Shown in pieces: positions 34,608-45,227 of a stretch of 64,000 bases of DNA. Origin of the DNA: Chaetomium olivaceum (Eukaryota; Ascomycota; Sordariomycetes; Sordariales; Chaetomiaceae). The notes below the pieces were generated by a model. The model saw only the letters and a list, made by a program, of their open reading frames with translations, searched no databases and was not told where the DNA came from. Made by a program: the position numbers and the translations under genes. Numbering within the stretch: the stretch's first letter is position 1; each line of letters begins with the position of its first letter. The DNA lies in assembly GCA_039881045.1 (NCBI GenBank), contig JAYWVB010000017.1, positions 62,001 through 126,000 of the forward strand, given 5' to 3'.

Positions 34608-35990
34608 TCACAAATCCACCTTCTCCCCAGCCCCGCGATCCCGCCGCTTAATCCCGCGCCACAGCTCATGACTCCAATGCCCCTTATCCTTCCTATACCG
34701 CTCACTCAACCACCTGACCAACCAGTCCACGCACTCGTCCTCGCGGCCCCCCCACTTGCGTGTCGGGCTGGTAGGGCTGTTGTCGCCGCCAAACAGCGCC
34801 GCGCACTCCCCGTCGCTTAACTGTGCGGCTCCTCCTCGCGCCGCCGGTGCAGGCCATTCCCCGACCGCCGCGCCCATGTCGGCGTCGAGGAAGGTGTCGA
34901 TTAGTAGGAGGGGGCGCGCGCGTTGGGTTTGCGCCCAGTCCTCGTCTTCTGCTTCTGCTCCTTGTTGTTGTTGCTGGGTGGCGGGGTAGGTGGTGAGGAT
35001 GCGGAGGATGTGGGATGCGCCGCTGTTGTTGGTGTTGGTGTTGGTGTTGGTATTGGTGTTGGTATTGGTGTTGGTGGTGAGGAAGGCGGCGCGGAAGACC
35101 GGGGATTTGAGAAGGCCGGTGAGGAGGGAGATGCGTGCTTTGGTGAGCGGGGAGGTGGGGAGTTGGGAGGAGGTGGTGGGGAGGAGGGTGAAGATGCTGC
35201 TTGAGAGCGGGGTGCTGCGGGTTTTGTCGTCGTCGCCGCAGAGGGAGGGGGCGAGTTTGGGCCAGTGTGCCTCGATGGAGGCGAGCGCGGTGGGGTTGTT
35301 TTGGAGCGTGGAGGAGAGGGTGAGCGCGGCGAGGCGGGCGCGGCGGAGGGTGGTTGAGTCAACGTTCTCCGAGGTGGATGGGAGGGCCGCGGTGGATAGG
35401 CAGAAGAGTTCGTGCACTGTCTCGTAGTCCTCGGCGATCTTGAGCCCGTAGTAGATGTCGTGTGAGATGTCCTCGAGCATCTCCAGCGCCCCGTCCACGT
35501 CGAGGCCCTTCTTGAGGATGGTCAGGGACTTGTAGAAGGCGTTACCCTCGGCCGGATCGGCGGATTTGGGCTTCTTGATGTTCCCCACAGGTTCGTAGGC
35601 GGGTGCGTTGGGCGGGGGTTTGGTCTGTTCCTCGGCCTCATCCCGCTCGACGATTACCACGGACGAGTCCACGGGTAGGCCTTCTAATGACGGGTCGACC
35701 TCGTCGGGAACGTTGATCTTGGCCTCCTTAACGCCCGTGTAAACATTGAGCCGGACGTGGAGACCTATTGGGAGGTCCTGGTCCGGACGGACTATTTGGA
35801 ACTCGTCGGTTGCTTGAAACACTTTGGGATAGCACTCTGCCGGATTGTCGGTGTGGCAGATGAGTTCAACGTCCGCTGATGGTGAGGGTGCGGACTCGGC
35901 AGAAGCTGATGAAGCTGATGCTCCCCAGGCCATGAGGCCTGTGAGTGCCACGAGGTTGACGGGTAGCATCTTTAACCGAAACTTGGCCAT
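34608..35990 (-). CDS. SIL1: SIL1, nucleotide exchange factor for ER Hsp70 (BiP/Kar2)
   Basis: ER-lumenal armadillo-repeat protein that releases ADP from BiP. Single uninterrupted exon, 460 residues. The N-terminus is a signal peptide (LPVNLVALTGLMAWGASASS). The family signature appears as CYPKVFQATDEFQIVRPDQD and LPIGLHVRLNVYTGVKEAKI. Armadillo-like helices follow (ALEMLEDISHDIYYGLKIAE). A low-complexity loop of alternating Thr and Asn lies around residue 310. The C-terminus is basic and carries no classical HDEL retention signal. Identification rests on the DLPxGLHVRLN motif and overall layout. Confidence 0.88.
   Translation of the reverse strand: MAKFRLKMLPVNLVALTGLMAWGASASSASAESAPSPSADVELICHTDNPAECYPKVFQATDEFQIVRPDQDLPIGLHVRLNVYTGVKEAKINVPDEVDPSLEGLPVDSSVVIVERDEAEEQTKPPPNAPAYEPVGNIKKPKSADPAEGNAFYKSLTILKKGLDVDGALEMLEDISHDIYYGLKIAEDYETVHELFCLSTAALPSTSENVDSTTLRRARLAALTLSSTLQNNPTALASIEAHWPKLAPSLCGDDDKTRSTPLSSSIFTLLPTTSSQLPTSPLTKARISLLTGLLKSPVFRAAFLTTNTNTNTNTNTNTNTNNSGASHILRILTTYPATQQQQQGAEAEDEDWAQTQRARPLLLIDTFLDADMGAAVGEWPAPAARGGAAQLSDGECAALFGGDNSPTSPTRKWGGREDECVDWLVRWLSERYRKDKGHWSHELWRGIKRRDRGAGEKVDL
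35031..35072 (+). repeat. Hexanucleotide microsatellite within SIL1
   Basis: Seven GGTGTT/GGTATT units. On the coding (minus) strand they encode alternating Asn and Thr in a loop of SIL1. The third-codon-type variation (GGTATT) suggests age. Likely length-polymorphic. Confidence 0.9.
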
Positions 35991-36658
35991 CCCGGTTGTT
36001 GTGTGTCGTACTGCAGGATGAAGTTACCCCCGGTGATGAATGAGTTCGGAAGTAGTGACTTTGTAAGTGGAACTGTGTTTAAATAAGTTCCTTCAAAGAA
36101 CCGTTAAATATTTGAACGCTTAACAAAACACCATGGCCTTTTGCCTTCAGGTTCATTTCCTGATCCCCGCAATGACTCAGGTACAGAAGTTGAAAGAAAG
36201 GCCAGATTGACTTGTTGAAGCCGATTTTGCCTCCTTCTCGCGAGTCCTGATTCGATCAAGAACAAGGAGGCGCGAAACTCGGCCTGGAATTTACGGGGCA
36301 TTTGTTGATTGGCCAGTAAGCGCTCCATCGCGCTTGTTGGCTAAGCTGGCCAAGCTCCAAGTCACGTGCTAAAGCTTCCACTGTCCCGGCTGTGCCAAGC
36401 TCCTAAGCAGCATCACGAACAAGCTTATTGGCAAGCAATTAGTCGCTCACCAGCACACCCTCTTGCAGCTCCGTCTCGAGGAAGCGACGCAACGACGAAT
36501 TCCCAACCTCAGCCCTCGAGCGCCGGCTGTTATTTCCGATCCCCGAGAAACGCCAATCCCTGACAGCAAGGAGGCGATCCGTCGGCCTCGACAACCGTCA
36601 TCACCCCTCCATCATCAATTGACCCCGAACACCCCGGCGACGACCGCGAACTGTAACC
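35991..36658. promoter_or_regulatory. Divergent promoter SIL1 / complex I subunit with CCAAT boxes
   Basis: 668 bp shared upstream region. Inverted CCAAT pentamers (ATTGG) occur at 36308-36312 and 36427-36431. They lie about 350 and 230 bases before the complex I start. CCAAT is bound by the fungal Hap complex, which regulates respiratory genes, but with motifs this short the assignment is only suggestive. Confidence 0.4.
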
Positions 36659-37568
36659 ATGTCGGCACTCAGGCAGAGGGCAGCACAGCTTGCCAGGCAG
36701 GTCCGGACAGTTCGACCCACCGGCGTCCAGAACACCAGGTCGTACGCCTCGAGCCATGGCCACCACGAGGCCCCCCACACCGTCGAGGAATCGCTCGGAG
36801 TACGTTGACAACGAAACATGGAAGCAGCTATTGGCGCTTCTTGTGGACGGATACGGACTGGGAACTGGAGCTAACGGCGTAATAGCCTGCGTTCTTCATC
36901 ACTATGGGCGCATTTGTCGGCTCCGTCTTCGTCTACCAGATCTCACGCCCAGGCGAGAACGGCGAGCTCTCGTCCCTGCACAAGTGGGTTGACAAGGTCG
37001 CGAGCTACGGTACAGAGTGGGAGACAAAGAACCACCTGATGGCGGCGGCCCTCCAGCAGGCGGCCCACGACAAGCACCTCCTCTACAGTGTTGAGCGGAG
37101 CACGCACCACGAGATGTCCTATCCCGAGTACGTGACAATTCCTACATCCCGGGACTTGGAGGAGCAGGATAGCTGGGAAGCGCCTAGTTGAGAGCGTGCT
37201 TTGAAATGGGAGTCAAAGGAGTGCTGGGTTTATCTCGTTGGGCCCGGCTTGGCTAGGGAGGCGCTCCTGCGTTTACCCTCTTTCGAGTCGTTTCCGCGGG
37301 TTACGCACCCTTGTCGAGGGCATGCTACTCTCTCGGCTTACTCCTTAAGCATTCCCGGGCATTTGCATTGCCGGGACCTCAATAGGCAGCTCCCATTGCC
37401 AGGGTCAACGGGAACTGTAACCAGTGTAACGATGCTGACCACGTGATAGGGTATTCACACACGGCTCGCCCTTCAATGTCCCGGCCGGACACTACCCGAA
37501 CATTGGCAAGGTAGTTGCCCACTACCAGAAGCAGCATCACGAAGACGAGGCGCGCAAGGCGAAGAAGC

Positions 37569-37599
<31 letters not shown>

Positions 37600-37618
37600 G
37601 GCGGCGACCTCCGAGTAA
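36659..37618 (+). CDS. nuo17.8: NADH:ubiquinone oxidoreductase 17.8 kDa-type accessory subunit
   Basis: Small mitochondrial inner-membrane accessory subunit of respiratory complex I. Exons 36659-36799, 36886-37127 and 37450-37618. The first intron is 86 nt; the second is 322 nt, long for this genome. The N-terminus is a mitochondrial presequence rich in Arg, Gln and Ala (MSALRQRAAQLARQVRTVRP). A single membrane segment, LGPAFFITMGAFVGSVFVYQ, then SRPGENGELSSLHKWVDKVA follow. Splicing joins SYPE to VFTHGSPFNVPAGHYPNIGK. The tail is basic and ends in an alanine run encoded by GCA repeats (about 37570-37608). Similarity to the Neurospora 17.8 kDa subunit is recalled, not computed. Confidence 0.78.
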
Positions 37619-37971
37619 CAAAACACGACAACCAGGCTTTTCTTGTGTCTCAAAATACCCACAACTTGTGGCACACGTGCCTTACCTGTACATACGGTAC
37701 CCGTACCTTACCTTAGACTTGAGGCAACCACAGTTCCACAACCCAACCCTCCTTCCTGAAACCTCGTCATTTCAGTGACCTGCAGCCCTGTGTCCTTTCC
37801 CCTACCTAATTTACCGGCAATACATGTTGCATTCTGAGGCCGCCTCTTTGGTTATAACAACCTGGAACCTAAGGTACCTATAAATTACCACGTCGATCGT
37901 GAATTCCGCGCCCATGCGAGCTTCAACCACGCGACTGCGACCCAACATACGAAAACGCAGTTGACACCAGC
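37619..37971. other. Intergenic region, 353 bp
   Basis: 3' flank of the complex I gene and promoter of the SET gene. It contains the TATA-like element listed next and AT-richer sequence. Nothing else seen. Confidence 0.6.
37879..37885 (+). promoter_or_regulatory. TATA-like element of the SET gene
   Basis: TATAAAT, 93 bases before the ATG at 37972 in an otherwise mixed sequence. Position and orientation fit a core promoter and support 37972 as the start of the SET gene. Confidence 0.45.
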
Positions 37972-39257
37972 ATGGCAAGCCCTCCAGGGGAAGCTGCCCA
38001 AATTGAAGTATTCGACGCCTCGAAACAGGCAAAGGCATGTAATCCATAATATCTTAGTCTTGTTTCCCGATCCAGCACTCAACTCAATTGGTCCAATTGG
38101 TGGTGCCTTTATGACCGAACACTCTTGGTTGCCCCACGTTCCAACCTCATAATCACAAACCCAACATTCCCAACCAACATAATCTCACCGTTCTCCCCCC
38201 CACCAACCAACCTCACCCCACCCATCACCTACCTAGTACCTTTACCTTACTCTACCTCCTTCCCCACCTACATACCTCCCATGGAACCCACATCACCAAC
38301 CCAAAACTAACCCCGCACCCCGCCAAAAAAACAGGCCCCACGGCATCTCCTCCGCCCGCCGCCCCTGTCCCTCCCCGCCGTGCTCATCCGCCTCATCAGC
38401 CCCGCCGTCGGCTACGGCCTCTTCGCCGCCCGCGACCTCTCCCGCGACGAGCTCGTCTTCCACGAGGCGCCCCTGCTCACCGCGCTCTTCAACGAGAAGT
38501 TTGCCGCCGACCGCGCGCTGGTCGCCTCCCAGCTGGCGGCGTGCCGCGCCGCGCTGGCGGAGCACCGCGATGTCATGGCCGTGGCGTTCCCCGCGTTGGC
38601 GGTGCGGTGCGGGGCGGGGGTTGTGGCGTGGGAGGTGGCGAGGGGGGTTTTGAATGGGGAGGGTGAAGAGGGGATGGGGATGAATTTGGTGGTGGATGGT
38701 GGTGGTGGTGGTGGGAGGCCGCAGTTTGCGGGGGCGGCGGTGACGCAGCGCGAGTATGAGGCGTATACCGCCAGAGTAAAAGTTGGAGGGGGTGTGTCCG
38801 AGGTGGATGCCCGCGAGGCGTGTCTGGATTTCTTCAAGCACTATGCCTTTCAGGTCCCGCCGGGCGGAGGGGGCTCGGGGTCGGCTGTGGCTGGGAAAGG
38901 GGAAGATGGGAACGGGATGACTGGTGCCGCTTCGACCAGACAGGCCTGTGTCTATCTGCTCGGCTCGCTGATCAACCACTGCTGCACGCCCGGTCCGGCG
39001 CCCTCGGGCTCTGCTTGTGCTTCTTCCCTGAAAAGGGACAAGAATAAGAACGAGCCCGGGCCGAACTGCTCCTGGCGTATCGGCCCGTCGGGGTTGGCGC
39101 ACTTCGTCAAGCCGCGTCATATCTGCGTGCAAGCGCGCCGGGACATCCGCGAGGGAGAGAGCTGACGTGGGACTACGGCAAGCGGGAGAAGGGCTTCGTC
39201 TGCGAGTGCGACACTTGCCGAGATAGTGGGCTAGGTTCGATTTGTAACGTGCTGTGA
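37972..39257 (+). CDS. SET domain protein lysine methyltransferase, SET5/SMYD-like
   Basis: Probable S-adenosylmethionine-dependent protein methyltransferase. Exon 1 (37972-38038) encodes MASPPGEAAQIEVFDASKQA. The acceptor before exon 2 is CAG at 38332-38334. The SET N-terminal part reads ISPAVGYGLFAARDLSRDEL. A long Gly-rich insertion separates it from the catalytic half: GSLINHCCTP (the NHxCxPN-type motif), then VKPRHICVQARRDIREGE. The typical ELTWDYG comes next but in a shifted frame; one missing G near 39155-39161 explains this. A post-SET cysteine cluster (FVCECDTC) precedes the stop at 39255-39257. The exon 1/exon 2 phase is off by one, so another indel or a different first exon is likely. 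The substrate is unknown. Confidence 0.72.
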
Positions 39258-39657
39258 GGAGGTTTCTTGCAGCATGACGTCCTTGAATCACTGGGTCAGT
39301 TGACGAGGCCGGTTTGTTGATCAATCCATCTTCTCTGCTGCGTATGAGCCAGGGCAATGGGCGCACTGGTCTCAGGCACTGCTACAAGACGCTAAGGACA
39401 AGGGTATATCAGACCACACCGGTCACAGCAGCATTCCGGTCTCGAACTCTTGTTCCCACGTAACATCATCCCGTAACTTTTGTGTCATCGCCGTAGGACC
39501 GAATGCAGCACTCGAATTGCTCTGTGTACTATCTCGTGATCCCTCCAAGATAGAGCGTCGACATTGCCACCTCAAACAATGCCCGTGAGCAGAACCGTGT
39601 CCCGTTTCGCCGAATCCATGATTGACTGAATGCAAGAACCACCCATACCCAGCGCCC
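39258..39657. other. Convergent intergenic region, 400 bp
   Basis: Between the SET gene and RPS15 stops. No conserved content recognised. Confidence 0.6.
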
Positions 39658-40465
39658 TTACTTCAGAGGAATGAAACGAGAAGAGTGCGTGGCACCGATA
39701 CCTGGCCGACCGTGCTTGACGGGCTTGCTGCGGGGGGGTTAGTCGTCTGCGATCATTTCTGTGTGGGAGGCAGGGAGAAGAGGACGCACTATGAGATCGA
39801 GAATTCGCCAAGGTAGTGGCCAACCATCTCAGGCTTGATCTCCACCTGGTTGAACTCCTTGCCGGAGTAGATGCCGATGACGCTGCCGATCATCTCCGGG
39901 ACGACAATCATGTCACGGAGGTGCGTCTTGACGAGGTCGGGCTTCTCGTTGGGCTTGGCCTCCTGCTTGGCCTTGCGCAGCTTCTTGATCAGGCCCATGG
40001 GGCGGCGCTTGAGACCGCGGTTGATCTTTCTCCGGGCACGGGCGTGGACAACGTCCCTGAGCTCATCGGAGCCAAGGTCGAGGAGACTGTGTGCAGACAG
40101 CCGGGTCAGCGCTTTTGTTCCATTCCGCAATTCGTTGTTCCTCATTTTCCGGCAAACTCTTCCCCCTCCATATCCCGCCCCATGTCACGTTTCCAACTCC
40201 CAATCGCGCGAAAAGTGTGTGTGCTGAGCAGCGGGATGGGTGGTACCTACGCTTCGAGGTCAACACCACGGTAAGAGAACTTGCGGAAGGCTCTCTTCTT
40301 CTTCATCTCGGCCGCCGCCTCGGCATTCTGTTGTTCGCACCATTAGCTGAATGTCCCTTCCGTGTTGAGAGGTTTCGCGGATTTAGAAGGGCCATGGCGG
40401 GATTGTGATGCATCGAAATATCGAGGCGAGGGCGGAAAGGGAAGACGTACGTATTCGTCGGCCAT
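39658..40465 (-). CDS. RPS15: Cytosolic 40S ribosomal protein S15 (uS19)
   Basis: Small-subunit head protein near the decoding region. Four exons: 40465-40451 (MADEY), 40327-40251, 40086-39790 and 39727-39658, with introns of 123, 164 and 62 nt. Joined length is 152 residues, the family standard, without frame errors. Motifs: EMKKKRAFRKFSYRGVDLEA, LVHARARR-type ELRDVVHARARRKINRGLKR, PMGLIKKLRKAKQEAKPNEK, VKTHLRDMIVVPEMIGSVIG, FNQVEIKPEMVGHYLGEFSI and the terminal HGRPGIGATHSSRFIPLK. A 15-nt first coding exon is usual for fungal ribosomal genes. Codon use is highly biased. Confidence 0.97.
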
Positions 40466-40927
40466 GATTGCGGTTTGTCGGTGATCACGGATTTCGCTGC
40501 TCGATAGTCCTGGTATCGAAGAGCGAAATTCTAGTTGTCGCGATGATGGGGTGGATTTGACTGCGGGCGGTTTCCCAGGCTGCGTGGATGGTTGGGTCGC
40601 TGGCGGCTTGGGGCTCCACTCACAAAAATTCGTAGGGTTCTGTGCCCTCGGGGGTCGGTTGTGCTGTGATTGGTGCGAGTGGCTGTGCGCTGTGGCTTGA
40701 TGTGGCTTGCTGATTAGATAAGGGCGCTCAACAGAGACGAGCGCATGCAGCTCTCACTCAACCCCGCCAACGCCTTCAACATGCATTTGGAGGGGTCTCG
40801 AATTACACGATCACATGATGAAGTTCACCATAAGGATGCATTGCATTCTTTTCTAGCTCTCACGTCTGACTTTTCTACACTGCTAACATATTGCTCATCA
40901 ATTGCGTTGTCTGGCCACCTCCTGCAT
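40466..40927. other. Intergenic: RPS15 promoter and galactanase 3' flank
   Basis: 462 bp. The RPS15 side is GC-rich; the galactanase side becomes AT-rich (40790-40900). No gene seen. Confidence 0.6.
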
Positions 40928-42035
40928 CTAAATCTGCTTGAAAACGGACAAACTCGACAAGGCCTGCCCAGATGGCGAGAACATGGTGTTGTCGGCACAC
41001 GATGAGCCCAGGTTCGCGTTGTGAATCCATGCAGGCTCCCAGTAGAACAAACCCACCCCGCGGCTCACCGAAGACACCACGTTGGCCACGTTCTTGACGT
41101 ACGTCGACTGTCCCGCTGCCGAGAAGGGAATGTTCCTGACGTCGGAGGGGAAGCTGTACTTGGGGTTGGGGCAGGATGTTGGCCAGTTGGTCTCGACCAC
41201 GGCCACGTCCTTGTTCCACGTCTGGGCCATGTTGGTCAAGCTCGTCTTCAGCGCACTCAGGCTCGCCGACTCTGAGTAGAACGGGTAGAACGAAACTCCC
41301 ATCATGTCGAAGTCGGCAAGCTCAAATGTTCCTTGCTGTAGGGCATTGGTATACCACCATTTCTGGGTCTCCCAGTTCCTGTTCGTCTCGTCAGCATCTC
41401 GACCCAGGGCCATTGTCTGGGTAGGGACACTCACCATCCGTTGTCGAGATGAACCATGATTTTCGGCTTGGGGTTGAGTGTCGAATCCTTGATACCCCAG
41501 GCCGCTGAGTGCAGCAACCGAGCGATATTTCCCCAGTTGTTGGTTTTGCCTGTGGGCCACAATAGGCCAGGTGTGATCTCATTTCCGATGGACATGATGG
41601 TCGGCTGCACGCCAGCAGCCTGGAACTGGTTTGCGGCATCTAGGGTGTAGTTGTACAGCTTCCAGGAGAGGTTGTCAATGTCGGTCGGCCATCCTGAGGG
41701 GGGGTCTGATGGGCAGGATCCGCCCAGGTGTCGCTGTAGTGGAAGTCGATGTATACACCCAGCCCAGCAGCCTTTGCCCTCTTCGCAAGCGCGATATTGT
41801 AGGCGAGGTTGTAGTTGCCGTCCCTCGGGTTGACCCACACTCGCTGGCGCACCGTGTTGACGCCATTGTCTGCGAAGATCTTTTCTAGCGGTTGGGCGTT
41901 GCCGTTAACGTTCTTGTACGAGACACCGGCCCGTTCCTCGACCACCACCGAGGACCAGTCCACGCCTTTGTAAGTGAGGGCGGCATCGGCGGCGGAGAGA
42001 CCGAGGAAAGCGGCCGCGAAGTAAGTAAGCTTCAT
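40928..42035 (-). CDS. Secreted arabinogalactan endo-beta-1,4-galactanase, GH53
   Basis: Cleaves beta-1,4-galactan side chains of pectin (plant biomass degradation). Exon 1 is 42035-41435, the intron 56 nt, exon 2 41378-40928. A signal peptide (MKLTYFAAAFLGLSAADA) precedes the mature start ALTYKGVDWSSVVVEERAGV. Catalytic motifs of GH53 are present: the acid/base Glu in MSIGNEITPGLLWP and the nucleophile Glu in VAVVETNWPTSCPNP. The end, IHNANLGSSCADNTMFSPSG, is characteristic. One base is missing from the G7 run at 41698-41704 (C7 on the coding strand); with it the gene has 351 codons including stop, the usual size. Similarity to Myceliophthora/Humicola galactanases is very high by recollection and is the main clue to the family Chaetomiaceae. 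Confidence 0.94.
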
Positions 42036-42674
42036 TTTGTCTGTAGCAGGCGTGCCGAATCAAGTAACAGGTTCGAGGCTCACCAAGGATGGAACTGAGA
42101 TCCGGGTTTGACGAGATCTTACAAGAGCTATTTACATCGCCGCTATAAAACAAAACTACCTTGAGTACTATACTAGGGTTCCCAATGGGGACCGGTCTCC
42201 GCCGACAAGCTGTCGCATGGTTGGTCTTGGCCGTACATGTTTCCGCGCCTATCCAAGACAACCTTGAGAAATGCCGAGAATATACCGCTATATACGGGTA
42301 TTACAAGGTTCGCGGGTGTCGAGCTGGCAAAAGGAGGAGAATGGCGCGTTTCAGGGGACCGAATCTACACCACCAATCACCAGGGCTACTCGGCTCATCT
42401 TCTTCCGGAGGTAACATCAGATCGGTTACCAAAGAGGCTCGAACTCCCAGGTTGGTATCCACGTCTTGCATTCAGGCGTCTAAGCAAGATGCGAGGGTAA
42501 GTAAGGTAGTTTAATAAGTATACACAGAGCTTCATTCAACGTCGGCGAAGACTAACATGGAAAGATGAAGTAAAGTGCTTTAAACATTACTGGATCTGCA
42601 TCTATAAACAGATATAACTAACTGCACACCGTGGACCGGTGGTGATATTGATAACTCATGCATTCGTAACCAAA
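42036..42674. other. Intergenic: galactanase promoter and MDR gene 3' flank
   Basis: 639 bp. A plus-strand frame (42237-42500) reads somewhat protein-like but has no known domain and no neighbours in frame. The right end is AT-rich. No clear TATA for the galactanase. Confidence 0.5.
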
Positions 42675-43948
42675 TCAGTTATCACCATCCGCCACCCTCC
42701 ACACAAGCTTTTCTCCCGAAACAGCTTGTTCTCTCAGCAAGTCGAGCGCTTTCTGCGCACGTTCGAGCATCGTCTTCCCTTCCACAACCCGCTGCTTGTT
42801 TGGTTGAACCACGCCCTGTTCTAGCAAGGCGGGGATGATCTCTGGCTGGAGATGGTTCTTGAAAAACTCGTTCTGTGCGGTTCCCGAATTAGCTAGCCAT
42901 TCGTAGGGACTGGGGTTCTCTCGCTCAACGTACCTCATGGTAAAGAAATGTCCTGACACCCCTGAGGTCGACTCCGTCCTTCCACTGCCCAGGCAACGCC
43001 TTGCTCACATCCATCTCAAGCTCCGGCTTCTGGTCCCCGTCCGCGTGGACGTTGATCACAGGCAACATAACAGCCACCTTGCTCCCCCTCTCTGCGATCT
43101 TGGTTAACGGCCGCAGCGTCCCCTCCCGCGAGCTGATGCAGTCCACAATATACGGCACCCTCGGTCTTCCTTCCTCGTGGTTCCCATCAGCCCCCTCAGA
43201 ATCCAGATACCGCTCAATCTCTCCAACCACATCCCCCCCGATAATCAAAACACTTCCTCGCCCCCATCCCCTCCAACACCCCATGATGCTTCCCCGCCGC
43301 AACAGCCAGCACATTCCGATACCCCCAAAACCGCAACACCTGCAACACGTACATCCCCACGCTACTCGCCGCCCCCCACACCAACACCACCTCCCCATCC
43401 TTCCCGTCCCCACTATGGTGCTCAGGCACCGGCCACGGCACCTCCAACCCGAGTTCCACCGCGACAGTATGCACGGCCGTCACCAGATTCGTCGGCACCG
43501 TCACCGCCGCCTCGAGGCTCATCCCGCTCGGCACACGGCTCACCTTCCACGTGGGCACGGTCACATACTCCTGGAAGCCGGCCTCGCGCGGAGCGCCGTC
43601 CTGCACGAAGCCCATGACTCGGTCGCCGATGGTTAGGTGGTGGGACGAGCCAGAGCCGAGCGCGACGACGGTGCCGCCGAAGGTGGTGCCCATTATAAAG
43701 GGGCTGCGCGTGGTGACGGTGGTGCCATCTGGGGTGGTGGTGGTGGTGGCGGTGTTGTTGAGGTAGAGGCCGCCGGTGGCGCGGTGCATGTCGAGCGGGG
43801 TGGAGGAGGTGTGGGTTACGTGGATGAGGGCTTCGGTGGGGGGAGGGGGGATGGTGGGGAGGGTGGTTAGGTGCAGGGGCTCGCCGGGGGTGGTGATGGC
43901 GATGGCGGAGTGGGTGGAAGGGATGGAAGGGGGGAGGGGGGATGCCAT
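42675..43948 (-). CDS. Zinc-independent MDR family reductase (enoyl reductase/quinone reductase-like)
   Basis: NAD(P)H-dependent oxidoreductase of the medium-chain dehydrogenase/reductase superfamily. Exons 43948-42934 and 42872-42675, intron 61 nt with an AGCTAAT branch. The N-terminal GroES-like domain contains SPFIMGTTFGGTVVALG and IGDRVMGFVQDGAPREAGFQ, the conserved region of trans-enoyl-reductase and toxD-like proteins. The nucleotide-binding motif is VLVWGAASSVGMYVLQVLRF. Catalytic zinc ligands are not apparent. The C7 run at 43233-43239 holds one base too many; six would join the KCFDYRG and DVVGEIERYLD segments. Corrected length is about 403 residues. These enzymes often sit in secondary-metabolite clusters, but no synthase gene is next to this one. 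Confidence 0.85.
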
Positions 43949-45227
43949 TTTGGTGGTTGCGGTGGTGGTGATGTTGGTGGGATTATGATGGTGGTGTGGT
44001 GGTGGTGACGTTGGTGACGTATAAATGGCCAGGGTCGTGAGCTCGAGCTGGAAGAGCGAGGTGATGATGAGGGGTGTTTGCTAACATTGTCTAGTTTATT
44101 CGAGGGCCTGAGCACTTATATATATAAATATGGCCATCATCCTTCCGGCGTCATTCCAAGTTTTAGCACTCATTGTCGACAATATTATAAATCTTAGGGG
44201 CCGCTTGCGGATACAGCTCTCAATCCCTCGGTGGAGCAACCCCCCTCTCATGTTTGTAAGCTCAGGCCATTATTAAGCTCGCGACGGTCTCAGTCTCATG
44301 ATGTCAGTCGCGAAATGATTGGAAAAACACGATGATCCTTTTGTGTAACAGATGCCGTTAGTTCAACCGGGAACAGTGAAGATAACTTATTAGTTAATAC
44401 GCTCTGCTAATGATAATCCACGTGTCCGAATGGTTGGGACACCGGCGACAGCGCGGACAGTGGAGCGTTTTAACCCTTTAGTAACCCATTCTAGGGGGTA
44501 TGAAGTCGGAGGACGTAGCTGCACGACGAATATTTGGTGTCGTTAATCTCATAGCTTGTGTTCGTCAGGACCATTGGCCTGAGGCAGGGATCTTGAATCA
44601 AGGTTCGAAACGGCTGATGACTGAGCATCGCACCCGAGGAACACCAGGAAGCGGCGTGTGTTGTTGCAGGCCCCAACTTGCAAAGCATGCTGACCCCACA
44701 GTACCGAGTTATACAGTATGGATCAAGAGATTTACTGTCTAACATGGCTTTCGCAACGGCATAGGACTGATGTCTCTGCTTTGAAAATTTATTTTGTGTT
44801 GATGAATATAATTAAGTAACTATTGACAAACCTCGAGGTGTTGACTAAAGCTTAAATCATCAGTCTACCTATGATATAGCCCATTTACCACGTATCGAGG
44901 TGTACATATTAGGTATTCGCACAGTGACTTCTTGTTTCTCGCAAGATTACATGGCGGGTGCTTCTCCGCTTTGGGATGCATCAGCGCGGCAACAGCATCC
45001 CAGTCGAAAGAATACCGATAGAAGCACCTTCCCCCCGACGCCCTTCGATGCTGCCGCGCACTGCAATGTCGATTCCAGCACGGCCCAGTTTGATTCCAGA
45101 CTGATACTGATCTCGAATTCAAATTGTAACGATAACATAGCCCCTCAGATTTGACAAAGCTCGAAACAACCTGGAACCCGTTATCTTATCTTCAACAAGC
45201 AAGCCGTCGCTTCAAGACCACCACATC
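43949..45227. other. Divergent intergenic region, 1.28 kb, AT-rich centre
   Basis: Between the MDR gene and the glutaredoxin gene. A TA-rich stretch (about 44117-44130) lies 170 bases upstream of the MDR start and could serve as its TATA region. 44740-44880 is notably AT-rich. No coding frame with recognisable similarity and no terminal inverted repeats were noticed. Confidence 0.5.

Noticed and set aside
38293..39366. 357-codon minus-strand frame
   Set aside because: Antisense of the GC-rich SET gene; composition is Arg/Pro-rich with no domain.
42161..42514. Overlapping plus-strand frames downstream of the MDR gene
   Set aside because: One of them reads protein-like for about 80 residues, but no family is recognised and there are no matching splice sites to extend it.
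42675..43948. Secondary-metabolite gene cluster around the MDR reductase
   Set aside because: No polyketide or peptide synthase, P450, transporter or cluster regulator lies nearby; flanking genes are a galactanase and a glutaredoxin.
44740..44880. AT-rich segment as a RIP-mutated transposon
   Set aside because: Too short, no terminal repeats and no transposase remnants were seen; ordinary AT-rich intergenic DNA is sufficient.
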